A stretch of 64,000 nucleotides of DNA from Diplocloster modestus (GTDB lineage: Bacteria; Bacillota; Clostridia; Lachnospirales; Lachnospiraceae), in contig NZ_JAHQCX010000011.1 of the NCBI RefSeq assembly GCF_019042245.1, forward strand, positions 1-64,000, given 5' to 3'. Shown in pieces: positions 33,437-43,471 of this stretch (position 1 is its first letter; each line of letters starts with the position of its first letter). The notes under the pieces are model-generated. The model made no database searches and had not been told where the DNA came from. It saw only the letters and a program-made list of their open reading frames with translations. A program made the position numbers and the translations under genes.

Positions 33437-36058
33437 ATGGCAAAATGGGTTTATTTATTCAAAGAAGGTAATGCCGACATGAGAAACCTTCTTGGTGGAA
33501 AAGGTGCCAACTTAGCTGAGATGACAAATCTCGGTCTGCCGATTCCGCAGGGTTTCACTGTAACGACAGAAGCTTGTACGGAATACTATAACAGCGGCAA
33601 GAAGATTACAGACGAGATTCAGAATCAGATCTTTGAGTCACTTGCATGGCTGGAAGAGCATCAGGGTAAGAAATTCGGTGACACGGAAGATCCGTTATTG
33701 GTTTCTGTACGTTCCGGTGCGCGTGCATCCATGCCGGGTATGATGGATACGATCCTGAACCTGGGCTTAAATGATGTGGCAGTAGAAGGCTTCGCTAAGA
33801 AAACAGGCAATGCCAGATTTGCATACGACTCTTACAGAAGATTTATTCAGATGTTCTCCGACGTTGTTATGGAGATTCCCAAGTCTCATTTCGAGAGAAT
33901 CTTAGATCAGGAAAAAGAGAAGAAAGGTGCGAAATTCGATACCGATCTGACCGCTGATGATCTGAAAGAAATCATTAATCTGTTCAAGAATATCTACAAA
34001 GATGCCATGGGAGAGGAATTCCCTCAGGATCCCAAGGTACAGTTGATGGAAGCTGTAAAAGCTGTGTTCCGTTCCTGGGACAACCCTCGTGCCATTGTAT
34101 ACAGAAGAATGAATGACATCCCTGGTGACTGGGGAACCGCTGTCAACGTACAGTGCATGGTATTCGGTAACATGGGTAATACCTCCGGTACCGGTGTTGC
34201 ATTTACCCGTAACCCTTCCACCGGAGCCAGAGGTATCTATGGTGAATACCTGATCAACGCTCAGGGTGAGGACGTGGTTGCCGGTGTTCGTACACCTCAG
34301 CCGATTACCAAGCTGGAGCAGGATATGCCTGAGTGCTATGAGCAGTTCATGGCGATCGCCAACAAACTGGAAGACCACTACAGAGATATGCAGGACATGG
34401 AATTTACCATCCAGGAAGGGAAATTATACTTCCTGCAGACCCGTAACGGTAAGAGAACCGCTCCGGCTGCTATTCAGATCGCCTGCGACCTGGTAGACGA
34501 AGGTAAAATCACTCCGGAAGAAGCAGTTATCAGAATTGAAGCAAAATCCCTGGATCAGTTGCTGCATCCGACTTTTGATAAAGATGCGTTAAAAGCTGGA
34601 AAAGTAATTGGCTCCGCTCTGCCGGCATCCCCTGGCGCAGCAGCAGGTAAAGTATACTTCACAGCTGATGAAGCAAAAGCTGCTCATGAGAAAGGGGAAA
34701 GAGTTGTCCTGGTTCGTCTGGAGACCTCTCCGGAAGATATCGAGGGTATGCACGCAGCAGAAGGTATCCTGACCGTTCGCGGCGGTATGACCTCCCATGC
34801 AGCTGTTGTTGCCCGTGGTATGGGAACCGCTTGTGTATCCGGATGCGGCGAGATCAGCATCAATGAAGAAGCCAAAGTATTTGAATTAGGCGGAGAGACC
34901 ATCCATGAGGGAGATTATATTTCCTTAGACGGTTCTACCGGAAATATCTACTTAGGCGATATCAAGACGGTAGAAGCTTCCGTAGGCGGAAACTTTGCCA
35001 GAATAATGGAGTGGGCTGACCAGTTCAGAACACTGAAAGTTCGTACCAACGCAGATACTCCTGCAGATACACTGAATGCTGTAAAATTAGGTGCGGAAGG
35101 TATCGGCCTTTGCCGTACCGAGCATATGTTCTTTGAGCCGGAAAGAATTCCGAAGATCCGTAAGATGATCCTTTCCGACAGCGTAGAAGCCAGAGAAGAA
35201 GCTCTGAATGAGCTGATTCCTTTCCAGAAAAGCGACTTCAAGGCTATGTATGAAGCACTGGAAGGACGGCCGATGACCGTTCGTTACCTGGATCCCCCGC
35301 TTCATGAGTTCGTTCCCACCTCTGCCGAGGATATCGCAGCTCTGGCAGCAGACATGGGCCTGACTCCTGAGCAGGTTAAGGCAAAATGCGACGAACTGCA
35401 TGAGTTCAACCCGATGATGGGCCACAGAGGCTGCCGTCTGGCTGTTACTTATCCGGAAATCGCTAAGATGCAGACCAGAGCCGTAATGGAAGCAGCCATT
35501 GAAGTGAAGGCAGAAAAAGGTTATGATATCGTTCCTGAAATCATGATCCCTCTGGTAGGCGAGAAGAAAGAGTTAAAATTCGTCAAAGACGTTGTTGTAG
35601 AGACAGCAGAAGCTGTTAAGAAGGAAAAAGGCTCTGATATCGAGTACCACATCGGTACCATGATCGAGATCCCCAGAGCTGCTCTGTTAGCAGATGAGAT
35701 CGCTGAGGAAGCAGAATTCTTCTCCTTCGGAACCAATGACTTAACCCAGATGACCTTCGGTTTCTCCCGTGATGACGCCGGCAAGTTCCTGGATGCTTAT
35801 TACAAGGCTAAAATCTATGAATCCGATCCTTTCGCAAGACTGGATCAGTCAGGTGTTGGCAAGCTTGTGAAGATGGCAGCTGAAAAAGGACGCGCAACCC
35901 GTCCGGAACTGAAGCTGGGAATCTGCGGCGAGCACGGCGGAGATCCTTCTTCCGTAGAGTTCTGCCATAAGATTGGCCTGAACTATGTATCCTGCTCACC
36001 TTTCCGTGTACCGATCGCAAGGCTGGCAGCGGCTCAGGCAGCACTGAACAATAAATAA
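33437..36058 (+). CDS. ppdK: Pyruvate, phosphate dikinase
   Basis: 873-aa enzyme interconverting pyruvate + ATP + Pi and PEP + AMP + PPi, central to PPi-linked glycolysis in many clostridia. The N-terminal ATP-grasp domain starts GGKGANLAEMTNLGLPIPQGF. The phosphohistidine swivel domain has GGMTSHAAVVARGMG (about residue 452), and the C-terminal TIM barrel ends with CGEHGGDPSSVEFC and NYVSCSPFRVPIARLAAAQA. Codon use is strongly biased compared with neighbours, in line with high expression. Monocistronic. Confidence 0.97.
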   Translation: MAKWVYLFKEGNADMRNLLGGKGANLAEMTNLGLPIPQGFTVTTEACTEYYNSGKKITDEIQNQIFESLAWLEEHQGKKFGDTEDPLLVSVRSGARASMPGMMDTILNLGLNDVAVEGFAKKTGNARFAYDSYRRFIQMFSDVVMEIPKSHFERILDQEKEKKGAKFDTDLTADDLKEIINLFKNIYKDAMGEEFPQDPKVQLMEAVKAVFRSWDNPRAIVYRRMNDIPGDWGTAVNVQCMVFGNMGNTSGTGVAFTRNPSTGARGIYGEYLINAQGEDVVAGVRTPQPITKLEQDMPECYEQFMAIANKLEDHYRDMQDMEFTIQEGKLYFLQTRNGKRTAPAAIQIACDLVDEGKITPEEAVIRIEAKSLDQLLHPTFDKDALKAGKVIGSALPASPGAAAGKVYFTADEAKAAHEKGERVVLVRLETSPEDIEGMHAAEGILTVRGGMTSHAAVVARGMGTACVSGCGEISINEEAKVFELGGETIHEGDYISLDGSTGNIYLGDIKTVEASVGGNFARIMEWADQFRTLKVRTNADTPADTLNAVKLGAEGIGLCRTEHMFFEPERIPKIRKMILSDSVEAREEALNELIPFQKSDFKAMYEALEGRPMTVRYLDPPLHEFVPTSAEDIAALAADMGLTPEQVKAKCDELHEFNPMMGHRGCRLAVTYPEIAKMQTRAVMEAAIEVKAEKGYDIVPEIMIPLVGEKKELKFVKDVVVETAEAVKKEKGSDIEYHIGTMIEIPRAALLADEIAEEAEFFSFGTNDLTQMTFGFSRDDAGKFLDAYYKAKIYESDPFARLDQSGVGKLVKMAAEKGRATRPELKLGICGEHGGDPSSVEFCHKIGLNYVSCSPFRVPIARLAAAQAALNNK

Positions 36059-36076
36059 AAATAAGAGTTAGAGATA

Positions 36077-36118
36077 GGGGTTCCGGCTGTCAGGCCGGGC
36101 CCCTTTTTAAAGTTTAGC
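36077..36118 (+). terminator. Terminator of ppdK
   Basis: GGGG..CCGGC pairs with GCCGG..CCCC and is followed by TTTTT. Confidence 0.88.
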
Positions 36119-36202
36119 TGCTAATTTGACAGTTCCCGTGGCAGACAGAAGCCGGATTCATGATTCCAATTATAAATTACAGGAAGATAAGAGCATATCA
36201 AA

Positions 36203-38137
36203 ATGAAATACGAGTACATAAATTCAGCCAAATACAACTTAGCCACTATAAAAAAAGCATTTGAAAATGAGAGCCGGAACGATTTTTTCCGGATTTGTAA
36301 AATTTTAAAATTTACCATTCATCCATATCCGGGACCGCAGAAAAATAAGAAAAAAATAGAGGAACTGGATCGTTGGCTTAAGGAAAGATTGACAGATGAC
36401 GAAATCAGGATCTGGAACCGGTTTCTGCAGGAATCCGGCTATATCAATCTGTTATACAAAGATTTATACTCAGATGAAGAATATGAGGAGGCGAATGCGC
36501 TAGATGGGACAAGGGAGCTTTCCGCCTACCTGATGTTTGTTGAATATTATCTCAGTTCCCTTTTGAATTCGGAGATGGGACGAAACGATCTGAATGATCA
36601 GCTTGGAATTCAGAGCGATTTAGGGGCGATACCGGATGTCAATGAACGACTGCTCTATTACGGAGAGCTGTTCGATAATGTCTGTATTGAAATCAAAAAT
36701 GCGTTAGAATATATCGCAGTCTACAAAAACCACAACCAGATCTGTGATAAAATCGACTCGAAAGATATCATCAAGGCAAAAGGGCATTTGCTATCGGTCA
36801 TGAAAAAAAATATAATAGATCAGATCGTAGAAAGCTGGCAATTTGGCGATCCTCATTTCACCATGGATCAGGATGTGTTCCAATGTGAAAATGATACTTG
36901 GGGCAGGATAATCCGGACTTATTGGGAGATGAGAGAACGCAGCACTTATATAACAAGCATGCTGGCAGATGAGCAATATCCGGTCAACTCGGAAAACGAA
37001 GAGCGGCATGAATTTGACAGGACGAATTTTATATTACAGAGGCAATTATACGCGGATTTATCCGACTGCCGTTGTGAGATCGTAGGAAAAGAGGGAGAGA
37101 ATAGAACCGTAAAAATACAGGATTTGATCAAGGCCTATGCCCGCTTAAAAACCATATGCAAAAATCATTTAAAAACCAGAAAGATAGAAAATTTAAACGG
37201 GGATATGCGGCAAGTCTGTGTACAGATAAAAAAGAGAGAGCTCATGCAGGAATTTGCGGAGTTGGAGTTGGATGACCTGGACTGTGTGTTGCGGTTATTG
37301 ACCTATGGAAAAGCAAAAGATCTGATGGATGCGCCGCTTATTGCCGGTGGGAAATATTATTATATGGTTCCCAGTCTGGTTGCCGAGCTGCAGATATCGG
37401 AAGTAATATTATCTATTGCAAATGGATTCCGTTTCCGGGGAAAAGCGTTGGAACACCATCTGTTCCGTTTGCTGAAAGAAGAAAATATCACATGCGGCAG
37501 AATAAAAAGACATGAGAGTTCGGATACATACGAATGTGACAGTGTATTTGTTCTGGAAAATTGTCTGTTCATAGTGGAAGCGAAAGCATGGGGGTTTCCG
37601 GCAAATATCACACAGTATTATAATATGAATAAGAAAATGATAGAGGCTGGCAGACAGATTAACCGGTTGTATGAATACATCCGGCTTCATTTAACGGATG
37701 TATTGTGTGAGCTGGGATTGGGAGAAGATTATAACATTAGTCATATCTATAGAATCATTCTGAGCAATTTTCAAAGAGCGGATGAGCAGGAATTAGAAAA
37801 CATATTTTTATGTGATTTCAATTGTTTCCGGGGCATTCTTAAGGGGATACCAAGTGGTGTCCTGATAAAAGAGCTCAGGAATGAAAAACTTTTAAAGGTA
37901 GCAATCGAACCAAACAGAAACTCTAAAATAACGGCAGAAGCGTTGGTCAATTATTTACAACAGAATGAATTGTTGGGGTTGACTCAAAATATATTATACG
38001 AAAAAGAATACTGCGAGCCGCTCCATAACCTGCGTATAAAGAAAAAATATCTGGAACGTAAGCTGCCGTTGGCTATGGTATGGCCGCAGCCTATTTCTTC
38101 GGCCGGATCAGAATGCGGAAGAGCAGGTACAAGATAA
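36203..38137 (+). CDS. Low-GC protein with a C-terminal PD-(D/E)XK nuclease-like motif
   Basis: 644-aa soluble protein not recognised as a named family. The first ~380 residues are charged and mostly helical. Near residues 415-475 the segment GKALEHHLFRLL ... ECDSVFVLENCLFIVEAKAWG shows an early Glu, a central Asp and an E-A-K pair on predicted strands, the pattern of PD-(D/E)XK nucleases. The gene is visibly AT-richer than its flanks, has a weak ribosome site, and its last 47 bases run into the convergent ubiB gene. This suggests later arrival. A role in defence or DNA processing is possible but unproven. Confidence 0.7.
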   Translation: MKYEYINSAKYNLATIKKAFENESRNDFFRICKILKFTIHPYPGPQKNKKKIEELDRWLKERLTDDEIRIWNRFLQESGYINLLYKDLYSDEEYEEANALDGTRELSAYLMFVEYYLSSLLNSEMGRNDLNDQLGIQSDLGAIPDVNERLLYYGELFDNVCIEIKNALEYIAVYKNHNQICDKIDSKDIIKAKGHLLSVMKKNIIDQIVESWQFGDPHFTMDQDVFQCENDTWGRIIRTYWEMRERSTYITSMLADEQYPVNSENEERHEFDRTNFILQRQLYADLSDCRCEIVGKEGENRTVKIQDLIKAYARLKTICKNHLKTRKIENLNGDMRQVCVQIKKRELMQEFAELELDDLDCVLRLLTYGKAKDLMDAPLIAGGKYYYMVPSLVAELQISEVILSIANGFRFRGKALEHHLFRLLKEENITCGRIKRHESSDTYECDSVFVLENCLFIVEAKAWGFPANITQYYNMNKKMIEAGRQINRLYEYIRLHLTDVLCELGLGEDYNISHIYRIILSNFQRADEQELENIFLCDFNCFRGILKGIPSGVLIKELRNEKLLKVAIEPNRNSKITAEALVNYLQQNELLGLTQNILYEKEYCEPLHNLRIKKKYLERKLPLAMVWPQPISSAGSECGRAGTR

Positions 38138-39707
38138 GACATGCGGACAGCCCGAAGCCGATCCAGGACAGCCACGGAATGCCCAGAGGGGCAGGCCGTA
38201 AATTGGTCATACACAAAATACAAGCCCCCAGTATCAGCGCGGCCACAAGAATACTAAGCGTCAGATAGCCTGTGGAATTGTGGAAGATCCTTTGCATTTC
38301 CAGGGAATCAGTGAGCTCCAGATTGATTTTCGTCTGCCCGTTTTTAGTGATATTCAACAGATCGGACAGCTGGGCGGGAATCTCCAGGGATTTTCCCATG
38401 GACAGATAGAGCTGCCTTGCATTGCGCCCCAGTTCTTTTTTCAGATCCAGATCCTGAAAGAGAAGGGAGGTCATATGCGTTGAGAGGATCTGGAACATAT
38501 TCACATCCGGGGAACAGGCGCAGAGCAGTCCTTCCATGGTAATGATACTGCGGCCCAGCAGTGTAATATCCGAGGGCATCCCGATCCTGTGGGCCTTCAC
38601 CAGGTCCAGCAGGCTCTCGATCAACCGGCCCAGATCCATACTGCCCAGATCCATGGTCAGATACCGGCTGACGATGTCGTCGATATCCGTATAAAGCCTG
38701 GTGTGATTGATCCGCTCTTTCGGCTCACCCAGACTTAGCAGTACATTTTTCAGTTCGTAGATGTCATTTTTTAAAACAGCCAGAATTGCCCGTTTAAACA
38801 GCTGTTTATGATTTTCAGAAAGCTGTCCCATCATTCCCAGATCCAGCCATGCGATCTGACCGCCGTCCACACGCAGATTGCCCGGATGAGGGTCAGCGTG
38901 AAAGAAACCGTCTTCTAAAATCTGTTTACAATAATTTTCTGCGGTTTTTTCACCAATCTCCCGCATATCATATCCCAGCCTGGAAAGGTCCGGTATCTGG
39001 TCGATCTGTACGCCGTCGATATAGCTCATGACCAGCAGGTGCGGGGTCGTCAGCTCATGATTCACCAAAGGACAGGTCACATAGACGATTTCCTTTTGGT
39101 TCTCCCGAAACCGGTCACAGTTCGCGGCCTCCTTGAGAAAGTCCATCTCTTCCTGGGAGGTTTTCCAAAGTTCATCAATCACCATCCGAAAATCGATCAG
39201 ATCTCCGGTTCCGATCGTAAATTTCAGCAAAGTGACGGCTTTTCGCATCAGGGCGATATCATTTGCCATAATTTCCCGGATGTGCGGGCGCTGGACTTTC
39301 ACCACCACCCGCTCCCCCGATTTTAATGTGGCAGGGTGCACCTGCGCGATGGAGGCGGAACCAAGCGGCTTCGGATCGATGGCGGAAAATACCTCCGGTA
39401 CCGGGCGGCCGAGTTCTGTTTCCATGATCTCCCGGATGGTCTCGTAGGGCAGTGGACGGACCTCTGTGCGAAGTCTGGTCAGCTCCCGGCAATAGGCTTC
39501 CGGAAGGATGTCAGAGCGCATAGACATAATCTGGCCCAGCTTCACATAGGTGGGGCCCAGATCTTCCAGGATCTCCCGCAGCTTTACAGGCTGTAATCCG
39601 CGGGTGATATGATGTTTTTTTAAAACCCCCAGGATTTCCGTCAGACGGTTTCCGGAAGGCCGCTCGTGTAATACTGCAGAATCCGACATAGGCAAACTTT
39701 TCTCCAT
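38091..39707 (-). CDS. ABC1/AarF/UbiB-family atypical kinase
   Basis: 538-aa UbiB-like protein. The family's KxGQ motif is in PTYVKLGQIMSMRSD, the Ala-rich loop in PLGSASIAQVH, the ATP-binding Lys in VVVKVQRP, and the catalytic/metal motif in DGFFHADPHPGN. Two transmembrane helices close the C-terminus (about 485-535). UbiB proteins are membrane-linked atypical kinases/ATPases of lipid or quinone homeostasis; an anaerobe like this may lack ubiquinone, so the substrate is open. The promoter region matches that of the phasin-like gene at 47115. Confidence 0.9.
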   Translation of the reverse strand: MEKSLPMSDSAVLHERPSGNRLTEILGVLKKHHITRGLQPVKLREILEDLGPTYVKLGQIMSMRSDILPEAYCRELTRLRTEVRPLPYETIREIMETELGRPVPEVFSAIDPKPLGSASIAQVHPATLKSGERVVVKVQRPHIREIMANDIALMRKAVTLLKFTIGTGDLIDFRMVIDELWKTSQEEMDFLKEAANCDRFRENQKEIVYVTCPLVNHELTTPHLLVMSYIDGVQIDQIPDLSRLGYDMREIGEKTAENYCKQILEDGFFHADPHPGNLRVDGGQIAWLDLGMMGQLSENHKQLFKRAILAVLKNDIYELKNVLLSLGEPKERINHTRLYTDIDDIVSRYLTMDLGSMDLGRLIESLLDLVKAHRIGMPSDITLLGRSIITMEGLLCACSPDVNMFQILSTHMTSLLFQDLDLKKELGRNARQLYLSMGKSLEIPAQLSDLLNITKNGQTKINLELTDSLEMQRIFHNSTGYLTLSILVAALILGACILCMTNLRPAPLGIPWLSWIGFGLSACLILYLLFRILIRPKK

Positions 39708-39724
39708 ACTTCATATCTTTAGCT

Positions 39725-39784
39725 TAGTATAACACACTCTTGAGAAAAGTCTGTCCGTTCTGCGCAGATTTATAAAAATTTAAG
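39725..39784 (-). promoter_or_regulatory. Upstream element of ubiB shared with the phasin gene
   Basis: Aligns without gaps to 47163-47222, with about two thirds of 60 positions identical. Conserved blocks are AGTATAACACACT (TATACT on the minus strand, a good -10), AAAAGTC and TTTATAAAAATTTAA, at the same spacing. This suggests a common promoter/regulator for the two genes. Confidence 0.65.
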
Positions 39785-39971
39785 ATATCTACGGTTTGAA
39801 TATAGCTTATAAATAATATAGGAGGACTGGGAATCATATCCAGATAGGGAATCGTATCCTTGACGGTAAATACCGGAAAGTCTATAATAGAGAAAATCTG
39901 TTGCAGGTGGAACAGTATCTGACACGGGTAGAGGAATCATTGGAAGAGCTTGTATATAAGGAGGTAGGAAA

Positions 39972-40733
39972 ATGCTTGGAGTGTATTTCAGCGGGACGGG
40001 TAATACCAGATATTGTATGGAGAAATTTATGGAATTGGCGGATCACGATGCAGAGATATTGCCACTGGAAGATTTACATACGGTAGAAAAAATAAAAAGC
40101 CAGGACACGGTCGTTTTGGGATATCCGATCTACTACAGTAATCTCCCGATGATTGTACGGAAGTTTATCATCCAAAACAGGAGTATCTGGAAGAATAAGA
40201 AGATATTCCTAATAGCTACTATGGGAATGTTCAGCGGTGACGGCGCAGGTCTGGCCGCCCGGCTCCTTAAAAAATACGGGGCAGAAGTCGTCGGAGGAAT
40301 TCACCTGCAGATGCCAGACTGCATCAGTGATGTGCGGGCATTAAAAAAGCCGTTGGAAAAGAACCAGCTGATCATAAAGCGGGCGGAAGGGAAGATAGCA
40401 AAAGCAGCAGAAAAAATGAAAAATGGCAGGCCGTCCAGAGAAGGCCTTGGTTTCTTTTCGCATCTGGCCGGCCTGTTTGGACAAAGGCTTTATTTCTATA
40501 ACAAAACAGTAAAAGGGGTCAACCTGCTGAAGATCCGTTCGGAAAGATGTGTTGGGTGCGGGAAATGTGAGGAATTGTGTCCGATGAAAAATATTACGGT
40601 GGTAGAGGGAAAGGCAGTGCCGGGCGGTAACTGCTCCATGTGTTACCGCTGTGTTAATCACTGTCCGAACCAGGCGCTCACAATATTGGGAGACGATATC
40701 ATCGAGCAAAGTATTATTGAAAATTATATCTGA
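39972..40733 (+). CDS. EFR1-type flavodoxin/ferredoxin fusion
   Basis: 253-aa electron-transfer protein. The N-terminal flavodoxin-like domain begins GVYFSGTGNTRYC (FMN phosphate loop), and the C-terminal 2[4Fe-4S] ferredoxin domain has CVGCGKCEELCP (about 188) and CSMCYRCVNHCP (about 214). This architecture is the EFR1 family of clostridia and archaea. AGGAGG lies upstream of ATG 39972. Divergent from ubiB and convergent with the DUF454-HMA gene. Confidence 0.9.
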   Translation: MLGVYFSGTGNTRYCMEKFMELADHDAEILPLEDLHTVEKIKSQDTVVLGYPIYYSNLPMIVRKFIIQNRSIWKNKKIFLIATMGMFSGDGAGLAARLLKKYGAEVVGGIHLQMPDCISDVRALKKPLEKNQLIIKRAEGKIAKAAEKMKNGRPSREGLGFFSHLAGLFGQRLYFYNKTVKGVNLLKIRSERCVGCGKCEELCPMKNITVVEGKAVPGGNCSMCYRCVNHCPNQALTILGDDIIEQSIIENYI

Positions 40734-40783
40734 TCCATTTTATGCGGGTTGGCGGTTATCAGGAAGTGATACAACAGCCGGGA

Positions 40784-41392
40784 CTAAGAAGCGGCCTCCC
40801 ACACCTGTTCCACCTGGTAGCCGGCACGCTGCACCAATTGGATCAGTACATCATTTTCAACTGGTTCCTTGAGATAGACCGTGGCCAGATTTTCGTGAAA
40901 ATCAACAGCTGCCTTGAAACTTCCGGCGCTGTCAAATGCACATTCCAGCCGTCTTGCGCAGCTTTCGCACCGCATTCCCGAGACACGCAGCTTCTTGCAG
41001 ATCAATGGCACGGCTTCCTCAGAATCTGCTTTTTTCGTTTTAATGGCAAAGAGAAAAATAAAAATATGCATGATCCATACGCAGGCTAAAATAATACGTC
41101 CCACAAGCACCCGGCTCATCATCAGAAATCCAAACGCCATGGTCAGTGTCACTATCGTCATAATACGGATTTTGGCCTTTACGGTCATACCCTGGCCCCG
41201 GACAAAGCTCTCCAGATTGTTCTTATATAGTTTGGTCCCGATGAACCAGCGGTGGAGCCTTGGAGAGCTTTTGGCAAAGCAGACCGCCGCTAAGAGCAGA
41301 AACGGGAAAGCGGGCAGCAGCGGCAGCGCCGCTCCCAGGGCCCCCAGACCTAGTCCGATACATCCCAAAGTGATATAGAAAATTTTCTTCAT
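40784..41392 (-). CDS. DUF454 (YbaN-like) membrane protein fused to an HMA-like domain
   Basis: 202 aa. Residues 1-120 are a DUF454/YbaN domain (MKKIFYITLGCIGLGLGALG, LPAFPFLLLAAVCFAKSS) with three or four membrane helices. Residues 135-200 resemble a heavy-metal-associated domain with CxxC in SGMRCESCARRLE. Fusion of the two is uncommon and suggests metal binding or metal-dependent function at the membrane. The start (ATG 41392) overlaps the stop of the YgbA-family gene by 4 bases; earlier in-frame starts lie inside that gene. Confidence 0.82.
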   Translation of the reverse strand: MKKIFYITLGCIGLGLGALGAALPLLPAFPFLLLAAVCFAKSSPRLHRWFIGTKLYKNNLESFVRGQGMTVKAKIRIMTIVTLTMAFGFLMMSRVLVGRIILACVWIMHIFIFLFAIKTKKADSEEAVPLICKKLRVSGMRCESCARRLECAFDSAGSFKAAVDFHENLATVYLKEPVENDVLIQLVQRAGYQVEQVWEAAS

Positions 41393-41778
41393 AGCTGTCT
41401 CTCCAATCTTTTTTTCTCTTTTTTGGTTTCCAGGACATGACGGACTGCCGTAAAAGGGTGATGAAAGATCATTCTGGGGCCGGAAAAACGCATAACCTGC
41501 CGGATCTGTTCCTGCATCTTCGGCTGATAGCAGTGAACTTTGCAGTTGGAGCAGAAGGTTTTGGATTCCATAAAAGGACAGCGCGCGCTGCGTTCTAACG
41601 CATAGGCATTCAGTGCGGCGCAATCGGCGCAGAGAGCATCTTTTGATCCGTGATTTTTACGGCAGTAAAGGCGGATCATTTCCGATACCATACGCTGTTC
41701 CCGCTCTCTTTTGTCTTTATAATCTTGGGTCACGGTATCATCAGCGTCCTGTCTCATACTATTTTTAATATTGCGCAT
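41389..41778 (-). CDS. YgbA-family (nitrous oxide-stimulated promoter) protein
   Basis: 129-aa small cytoplasmic protein with the Cys-rich core CRKNHGSKDALCADCAAL ... CPFMESKTFCSNCKVHCY and MRFSGPRMIFHHP, characteristic of the YgbA_NO family. Enteric YgbA is induced by nitric oxide through NsrR, and the cysteines could bind a metal or Fe-S cluster. It lies 34 bases after the CydC-like exporter half and is coupled to the DUF454-HMA gene. Confidence 0.85.
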   Translation of the reverse strand: MRNIKNSMRQDADDTVTQDYKDKREREQRMVSEMIRLYCRKNHGSKDALCADCAALNAYALERSARCPFMESKTFCSNCKVHCYQPKMQEQIRQVMRFSGPRMIFHHPFTAVRHVLETKKEKKRLERQL

Positions 41779-41812
41779 AGCTCATTCTCCCGTTTTCTAT
41801 CATGATTACGCA

Positions 41813-43471
41813 TCAGCTCATCCTCCCGTTTTCCACAGAATATACGGTATCCACGATCCGCATGGTGGAGCGGCGGTGGGATACCAGGACGATGGTTTTA
41901 CCGGAACGCTCCTCCCCCAGCGACTTCAGAATCACCGCTTCACTTAAGCTGTCCAGATTACTGGTGGGTTCATCCAGCAGCAGAAACGGGGCGTCATGAA
42001 GGAAGGCCCGGGCCAGTCCGATCCGCTGGCGTTCCCCTCCGGAAAGGCTGTCACCCAGTTCTCCGACAGGGGTGTCATATCCTTTTGGGAGATTTTGGAT
42101 AAACTCGTGCACGGAGGCTTTCCGGCAGGCTTCCTCCAGCTCCTGCTGGGTAGCGTCCGGTTTGGCTATCCGCAGGTTGTTGGCGATACTGTCGTGAAAC
42201 AGATGGGTTTCCTGGGTCACGAAGCTCTCCAGATCCCTCAGGTTCGGTGTGTTGATGCGGTCAATATCGCGTCCGGACAGTTTTACTTTACCATTACCAG
42301 CATTCCAGAACCGCATGAACAGTTTTAAAAGTGTGGATTTGCCGCTTCCGCTTTTACCGGTAATGCCGATGACCGAATGTTCGGGTATTTTTAGCGAGAC
42401 GTCTGATAGAATGGTTTCGTCCCCATAAGAAAAGGATACGTGTTCGGCTGAGGCGCCGGAAAATGTGATCTCCGGTTCTTTGGCTACTTCTTCAACCGCC
42501 GGAGTCTCCTCAAGGATATCCAGTACCCGGTCACCGGCGGCAAATGTATTCTGTAAGGTACTGCCCAGATTGGCCAGAGCGGTCACCGGGCCAAAGGAGC
42601 TCATCAGAGCGATCACCGGGATCAGCACACCGTCAAAACCGGTCTGTCCCTTCTGATGCAGCATGGCAGAGAGGAAGAGCATAGCCATATCGAATAGCAG
42701 GATTACCGTATTCGTGCACCCCGTATTCCGGCCGGCGATGCGTTTCATTCGCGCTTCATCACCGGAGAGCTGGTCAGTTTTGCGGTTGATCTCATCCAGA
42801 CGGCGGTCTCCCATAGCATACTGGATCGTTTCCAGAAGCCCTCGCAGACTGTCCAGCACGAAGCTGCTCAGTTCACCGGAGCGGGTGCGGAACCGGATTC
42901 CGTCATCCCGGCTGACCTTTGAGATAAGCACCGGGATTACTGCGCCTACCGTGATATAGGCGGCGGCCGCCAGGCAGCCCAGAACCCAATGATAGCTGCC
43001 GATATAGATGCACATTACAACGGACATCAAAACGGCGATGACGATCGGGGAGATCGTATGTGCATAAAACACTTCTAACAGTTCGATGTCCGAGGTGATC
43101 ACCGATATCAGGTTCCCCTTGTCACGCCCTTCGAGCTTCGCGGGACACAGACGCCTCAGTGCCTGAAATACCTTATCCCGGATCAACGCCAGCAGTTTAA
43201 AGGCAATAAAGTGATTGCAGGACTGCTCTCCATAACGCAGGAACCCACGAAGAACGGCGAAAATACCGGCACAGACAAAAGCCATACTCATAGTAAACGG
43301 AATATGGAATCGAAGCAGGTCCAAAACCGCGTATCCGCCCAAAATCGTGATAAAGGCAGCGCAAAGATGTCCTGCAAGCCCCATCAGGACTGCCAGCAGC
43401 ATAAATCCCGCCAGCGGCTTAACCAGTCCCATCAGTCGTCTGCAGATCATGAGATTACTCCGCTTTTTCAT
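41813..43471 (-). CDS. ABC exporter half-transporter, CydC-like
   Basis: 552-aa transmembrane-plus-ATPase subunit. Six-helix exporter domain (about 1-310), then an ATPase with Walker A GITGKSGSGKST, signature LSGGERQR and Walker B LLLDEPTSNLD. ATG 43471 (MKKRSNL) has AGGAGG upstream; an open extension to 43591 lies inside the partner gene. Together with the 43455-45206 product it forms a heterodimer resembling CydDC, which exports cysteine/glutathione and binds heme. A different small-molecule substrate is possible. Confidence 0.85.
   Translation of the reverse strand: MKKRSNLMICRRLMGLVKPLAGFMLLAVLMGLAGHLCAAFITILGGYAVLDLLRFHIPFTMSMAFVCAGIFAVLRGFLRYGEQSCNHFIAFKLLALIRDKVFQALRRLCPAKLEGRDKGNLISVITSDIELLEVFYAHTISPIVIAVLMSVVMCIYIGSYHWVLGCLAAAAYITVGAVIPVLISKVSRDDGIRFRTRSGELSSFVLDSLRGLLETIQYAMGDRRLDEINRKTDQLSGDEARMKRIAGRNTGCTNTVILLFDMAMLFLSAMLHQKGQTGFDGVLIPVIALMSSFGPVTALANLGSTLQNTFAAGDRVLDILEETPAVEEVAKEPEITFSGASAEHVSFSYGDETILSDVSLKIPEHSVIGITGKSGSGKSTLLKLFMRFWNAGNGKVKLSGRDIDRINTPNLRDLESFVTQETHLFHDSIANNLRIAKPDATQQELEEACRKASVHEFIQNLPKGYDTPVGELGDSLSGGERQRIGLARAFLHDAPFLLLDEPTSNLDSLSEAVILKSLGEERSGKTIVLVSHRRSTMRIVDTVYSVENGRMS

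Noticed and set aside
33902-34378. Minus-strand open frame within ppdK
   Set aside because: Shadow frame of a highly codon-biased gene; no ribosome site or family resemblance.
39901-40086. 61-aa open frame upstream of the EFR1 gene
   Set aside because: Overlaps the EFR1 start in another frame, with no ribosome site or recognisable sequence.
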